The position numbers were made by a program, and so were the translations under genes. The notes under the pieces are model-generated. The model ran no database searches. It had not been told where the DNA came from and saw only the letters and a list, made by a program, of their open reading frames with translations. From NCBI RefSeq assembly GCF_016680995.1, contig NZ_JAEQMG010000048.1, positions 62,001-126,000 on the forward strand: 64,000 nt of DNA. Direction: 5' to 3'. Origin of the DNA: Ruminococcus difficilis. GTDB taxonomy: Bacteria > Bacillota_A > Clostridia > Oscillospirales > Acutalibacteraceae. Positions 61,412 to 64,000 of this stretch are shown here, piece by piece (positions within the stretch are counted from its first letter, which is position 1; each line of letters opens with the position of its first letter).

Positions 61412-61896
61412 CAGACGATCATTTCCCTTCCGTCTTTTTTCGTATCGATCAGCGGCACGCTGTCCTCTTTATAGCGCTTTAGCATAAAGTGGGTCGCGGT
61501 GGACAAGATGCCATGCATCGCCGCCAGACGCTTTGCGACAAAGGAGGAGACGTCCTGGATCGTCCTGCCCTTGACGATGAGGAGCAGGTCATAAGCGCCC
61601 GCCATCAGGTAGACACATTCCACCTCGTCATACTGCATGATCTTCTCGGCGATATCATCAAAGCCCTTCTGCATCTGGGGAGCGACCTTGAGCTCGATGA
61701 TCGCCATAACGCCCGCGTCAGGCACAGCCTCCCAGTTGATGACTGCCTGATAACCGCAGATCACACCGTTATTTTCATATTCTTTGATACGCGCTTCGAT
61801 GGCTTCCTCGGGCTCGCCGAGCATCATCGAAAGCTGCGCGGTCGTGTAATTTGAATTTTCACTCAGTATACGTAATAACTTGTCCATATGATTCAT
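61411..61896 (-). CDS. Lrp/AsnC family regulator
   Basis: A 161-residue regulator with an N-terminal winged helix (LLRILSENSNYTTAQLSMMLG) and a C-terminal RAM ligand domain (MAIIELKVAPQMQKGFDDIA; VYLMAGAYDLLLIVKG). Lrp/AsnC proteins respond to amino acids, and genomic pairing with an aminotransferase is common. The first ATG is kept; a second one three codons later is possible. Target genes probably include its own operon. Confidence 0.88.
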   Translation of the reverse strand: MNHMDKLLRILSENSNYTTAQLSMMLGEPEEAIEARIKEYENNGVICGYQAVINWEAVPDAGVMAIIELKVAPQMQKGFDDIAEKIMQYDEVECVYLMAGAYDLLLIVKGRTIQDVSSFVAKRLAAMHGILSTATHFMLKRYKEDSVPLIDTKKDGREMIV

Positions 61897-61924
61897 CCTT
61901 TCTGGATTTGTATAATATTTGATT

Positions 61925-62407
61925 CTATGTCATCTGTAAAGCGGGGATACTGCCGACATTCAGACTGTCGATACAGATCGCCGTCGCCAGACAGAAGATC
62001 TCTCTTTCATTTTGATTCAAGACGAGCTGGATGCAATCGCGGGCATAATCCCTGCCCACCGTACACACCACGGCGGTGTCCGCGTCAAGGATGGAGTAGG
62101 AGCCCATCAACACATCACCGCGAACCAAAAAACTGATCCCGCGGAAGCGGATCGACGCGCGGCCGCTGCCGACGGCGATATTCAGCCGCATACTCTCCCC
62201 GCCCGCGCTGATACTGTACACCGACAGCGCGGTGAAGCCGAGAGAGCGGATCTTGCAGACGGTATTTCCGTCGGTATCGCAGATACGGATACTCTCGCCG
62301 GAGGGATTGCGTTTGCCGGTCACCGTATAGCGGAGCCTGCCCTGTTCATCGGCGACCTGATACCGTGCGTTCAGTGTCGAAATATCACGTTGTAAATAGA
62401 TTTTCAC
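61925..62407 (-). CDS. LURP-one-related (tubby-C-like) protein
   Basis: A 160-residue beta-rich protein without signal peptide. The pattern RYQVADEQGRLRYTVTGK, then DTDGNTVCKI and GDVLMGSYSILDADTAVV resembles LURP-one-related/scramblase-like twelve-strand barrels found in Firmicutes. Function in bacteria is unknown. GTG at 62407 is chosen from the nearby GGTGAT site; two upstream GTG codons are alternatives. The family call is tentative. Confidence 0.5.
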   Translation of the reverse strand: MKIYLQRDISTLNARYQVADEQGRLRYTVTGKRNPSGESIRICDTDGNTVCKIRSLGFTALSVYSISAGGESMRLNIAVGSGRASIRFRGISFLVRGDVLMGSYSILDADTAVVCTVGRDYARDCIQLVLNQNEREIFCLATAICIDSLNVGSIPALQMT

Positions 62408-62468
62408 TGTTATCACCACGGATATTATTGGATTATTTCACCGATTCATGCAATGACTGATGCACTTC

Positions 62469-63935
62469 TTACAAAAGGCTCTTGCGGAAGGTACGTCCGA
62501 ACAGGACGAAGGTACCGAGCGTGCTGTCGGGCTCGTATTTGACGAGGAAGCACGAGGTATATCCGAGTATCAGCCAGAAGAAAATGATCGTAAAGGTCGG
62601 ATTGTACAGCAGTCCTACCTCGATGAACGAGTAGATCAGGTAGGAGCACAAGAACGAGTACATACACGGCAGCACGCTCTCATGCAGGCTGTCATCCCGA
62701 AAGACGTGCATCGTGATATGCTTGAAGAACCGCAGTCCGAAGATACAGAACAGCACGAATCCGACCACGCCCGAGCATACCAGTATCGTGATATACCCGT
62801 TGTGGAAGTCCGTCATGATGGGCGCCAGCGCTCCGTACTTATCCGAGAACTTGATACCGTCCTCAAAGATACGGGTACCGTATTCATAGATGTTGCCCTT
62901 GCCGATACCGAGGATCGGATCCTGCAGGAACATCTTCGACGCCTGCTGCCAGAGCACAAAGCGTCCTGAATCGAGGTTGGCGTTCTCATGCTCAAAGGTC
63001 ACGGCTGCCTCGTCATGCGCGATCTTGTCCGTCACGGAATCGGCGGAGATAGACGATGATGATTCCGCATGATCCATGATCTGCACAAAGCCCGCCTGTG
63101 TGATGTTGCGCACAAAGAACATCGCCATCACGATGACCAGTCCCGCGGCAAGGCACGCGGCGGATTTAGAGATGATCTGCCACACGGTGAACTTCGACTC
63201 GGAGCCGAACATCTTGTATATCACAAAGAATATCGCGTATCCTATCAGCAGCACCAACGCGCCGTTGGAATCACACAGCAGCAGCGAGATCCCGTTGACC
63301 GCGATACATGAGCCGATCCAGATACGGCTGACGCGCTCGCGTCCCGATATCGCGATGAAGTCTTTTTTGAGCAGCATATGACAGCAGAAGATCGCCACTA
63401 CCGCGACAAATCCGAGCAGATTCGGATTGATAAACATGCCGTCAAAGCGGTTCTCATATACAATGAACTTGAACCACAAGACCTCAAAGCTGATCTCCGC
63501 CATCAAAAACGCCAGTCCGAGGATACCCAGCACCGTGGTGGTATAGACGATAAAGCGGCAGATAGAATACAGCTCGCGGCGGAAGTTAAGGTGCTTTTCG
63601 GTATGTACGGAATAGAACACAAAGAAGCACATCGCCACATGCAGCAGCATGACCAGATTGTAGGCGTTATACAGGAACGAGCTCGCCAGATGGACGATCA
63701 TCGTCACGAGCGAGGTCACCACAAACGCGAACAGCCATAAGCCGTAACGCGTTTTCAGGATCGTTCGATGCTTGACCGCGTTATAACACATGAGGAATAC
63801 GCCCCAGACAAACAGCACGGCAAGCACCGCGTAGGCGGGGATCAGTATGAAAGACAAGTTACTGCAGAACATACAGATCACATAGCTGCGCCGAAACAAC
63901 GAGGTATCCAAAAGCACCTTTTTGAACTTACTCAT
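62469..63935 (-). CDS. O-antigen ligase-like membrane protein
   Basis: A 488-residue protein with about 11 membrane helices. The Wzy_C/WaaL-type outer loop is recognisable: NLDSGRFVLWQQASKMFLQDPILGIGKGNIYEYG (split, about 325-360), followed by DFHNGYITILVCSGVVG with the usual His. Such enzymes polymerise or attach surface polysaccharide. It probably belongs to a polysaccharide locus continuing past 64000. ATG at 63935 has GAGG six bases upstream. Substrate unknown. Confidence 0.83.
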   Translation of the reverse strand: MSKFKKVLLDTSLFRRSYVICMFCSNLSFILIPAYAVLAVLFVWGVFLMCYNAVKHRTILKTRYGLWLFAFVVTSLVTMIVHLASSFLYNAYNLVMLLHVAMCFFVFYSVHTEKHLNFRRELYSICRFIVYTTTVLGILGLAFLMAEISFEVLWFKFIVYENRFDGMFINPNLLGFVAVVAIFCCHMLLKKDFIAISGRERVSRIWIGSCIAVNGISLLLCDSNGALVLLIGYAIFFVIYKMFGSESKFTVWQIISKSAACLAAGLVIVMAMFFVRNITQAGFVQIMDHAESSSSISADSVTDKIAHDEAAVTFEHENANLDSGRFVLWQQASKMFLQDPILGIGKGNIYEYGTRIFEDGIKFSDKYGALAPIMTDFHNGYITILVCSGVVGFVLFCIFGLRFFKHITMHVFRDDSLHESVLPCMYSFLCSYLIYSFIEVGLLYNPTFTIIFFWLILGYTSCFLVKYEPDSTLGTFVLFGRTFRKSLL

Positions 63936-64000
63936 AACCATCCTCAACTAAAAGGCAATGCCGCAAATCGACAGATACGGATCGCCGGTAAAAACATTCT

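Overview
The window looks like a chromosome segment from an anaerobic, endospore-forming gut or rumen Clostridium relative (Oscillospiraceae/Ruminococcaceae type). The pointers are three sporulation genes (a bofA-like gene, spoIIR and a SpoIVFB-like protease), DUF4364 and DUF5684 proteins, AddAB instead of RecBCD, GGAGG-type ribosome binding sites with frequent GTG/TTG starts, a type I dockerin domain, and many short interspersed palindromic repeats. No species can be named from the sequence alone.

Layout. 1-9.3 kb is housekeeping: the end of a DUF4364 gene, bofA-like, secG, a divergent topoisomerase IV-like pair, uvrB and radC. 9.4-28.5 kb is a 19 kb cluster, all on the minus strand. It encodes three SipW-type signal peptidases, six proteins with SipW-type N-termini (TasA/camelysin-like fibre or matrix subunits and larger multidomain relatives), one membrane-anchored relative, a membrane-tethered McrB-like AAA+ ATPase, and a DUF2357-like protein with a roughly 400-residue coiled coil. 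A four-helix-bundle gene framed by inverted repeats and about 1 kb of repeats sit inside it. 28.9-30.6 kb holds a phage-tail-like PKD/leucine-rich-repeat protein and tRNA-Ser(GGA), whose 3' end is repeated 229 bp downstream. 30.6-38.2 kb holds an iron alcohol dehydrogenase, a nitroreductase, a TfoX-like protein, and a LytTR regulator divergent from a secreted protein that carries an almost intact eukaryotic-type ubiquitin domain and a C-terminal dockerin. Two membrane proteins and a 280 bp inverted-repeat element follow. 38.4-51.1 kb holds a P-type ATPase, then a minus-strand run (HAD phosphatase, DUF2344, radical SAM, SpoIVFB-like protease, a small SpoIVFA-position protein, MATE, VanZ) and a plus-strand run (small multidrug export protein and two FAD proteins). 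51.2-64 kb holds addA-addB, spoIIR, ispE, an aminotransferase, an Lrp-like regulator, a LURP-one-like protein and an O-antigen-ligase-like protein.

How the genes may work together. The 9.4-28.5 kb cluster is most simply read as a surface-fibre or matrix apparatus. SipW peptidases would mature secreted subunits, several of which share a C-terminal W-x-E-G-x-D motif. Two larger proteins add InlB-like repeats and possible carbohydrate-binding modules. The AAA+/coiled-coil pair sits in the middle on the same strand, and its role is unknown. To my knowledge, coupling of an McrB-like ATPase and a DUF2357 protein to a SipW fibre locus is not a named system. The second highlight is the ubiquitin-dockerin protein: by eye its domain matches human ubiquitin at 65 of 76 positions, keeps the Ile44 patch, and lacks the terminal Gly-Gly.

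Coordinates, starts and motifs were read directly from the sequence. Family names come from motif recognition without database searches.
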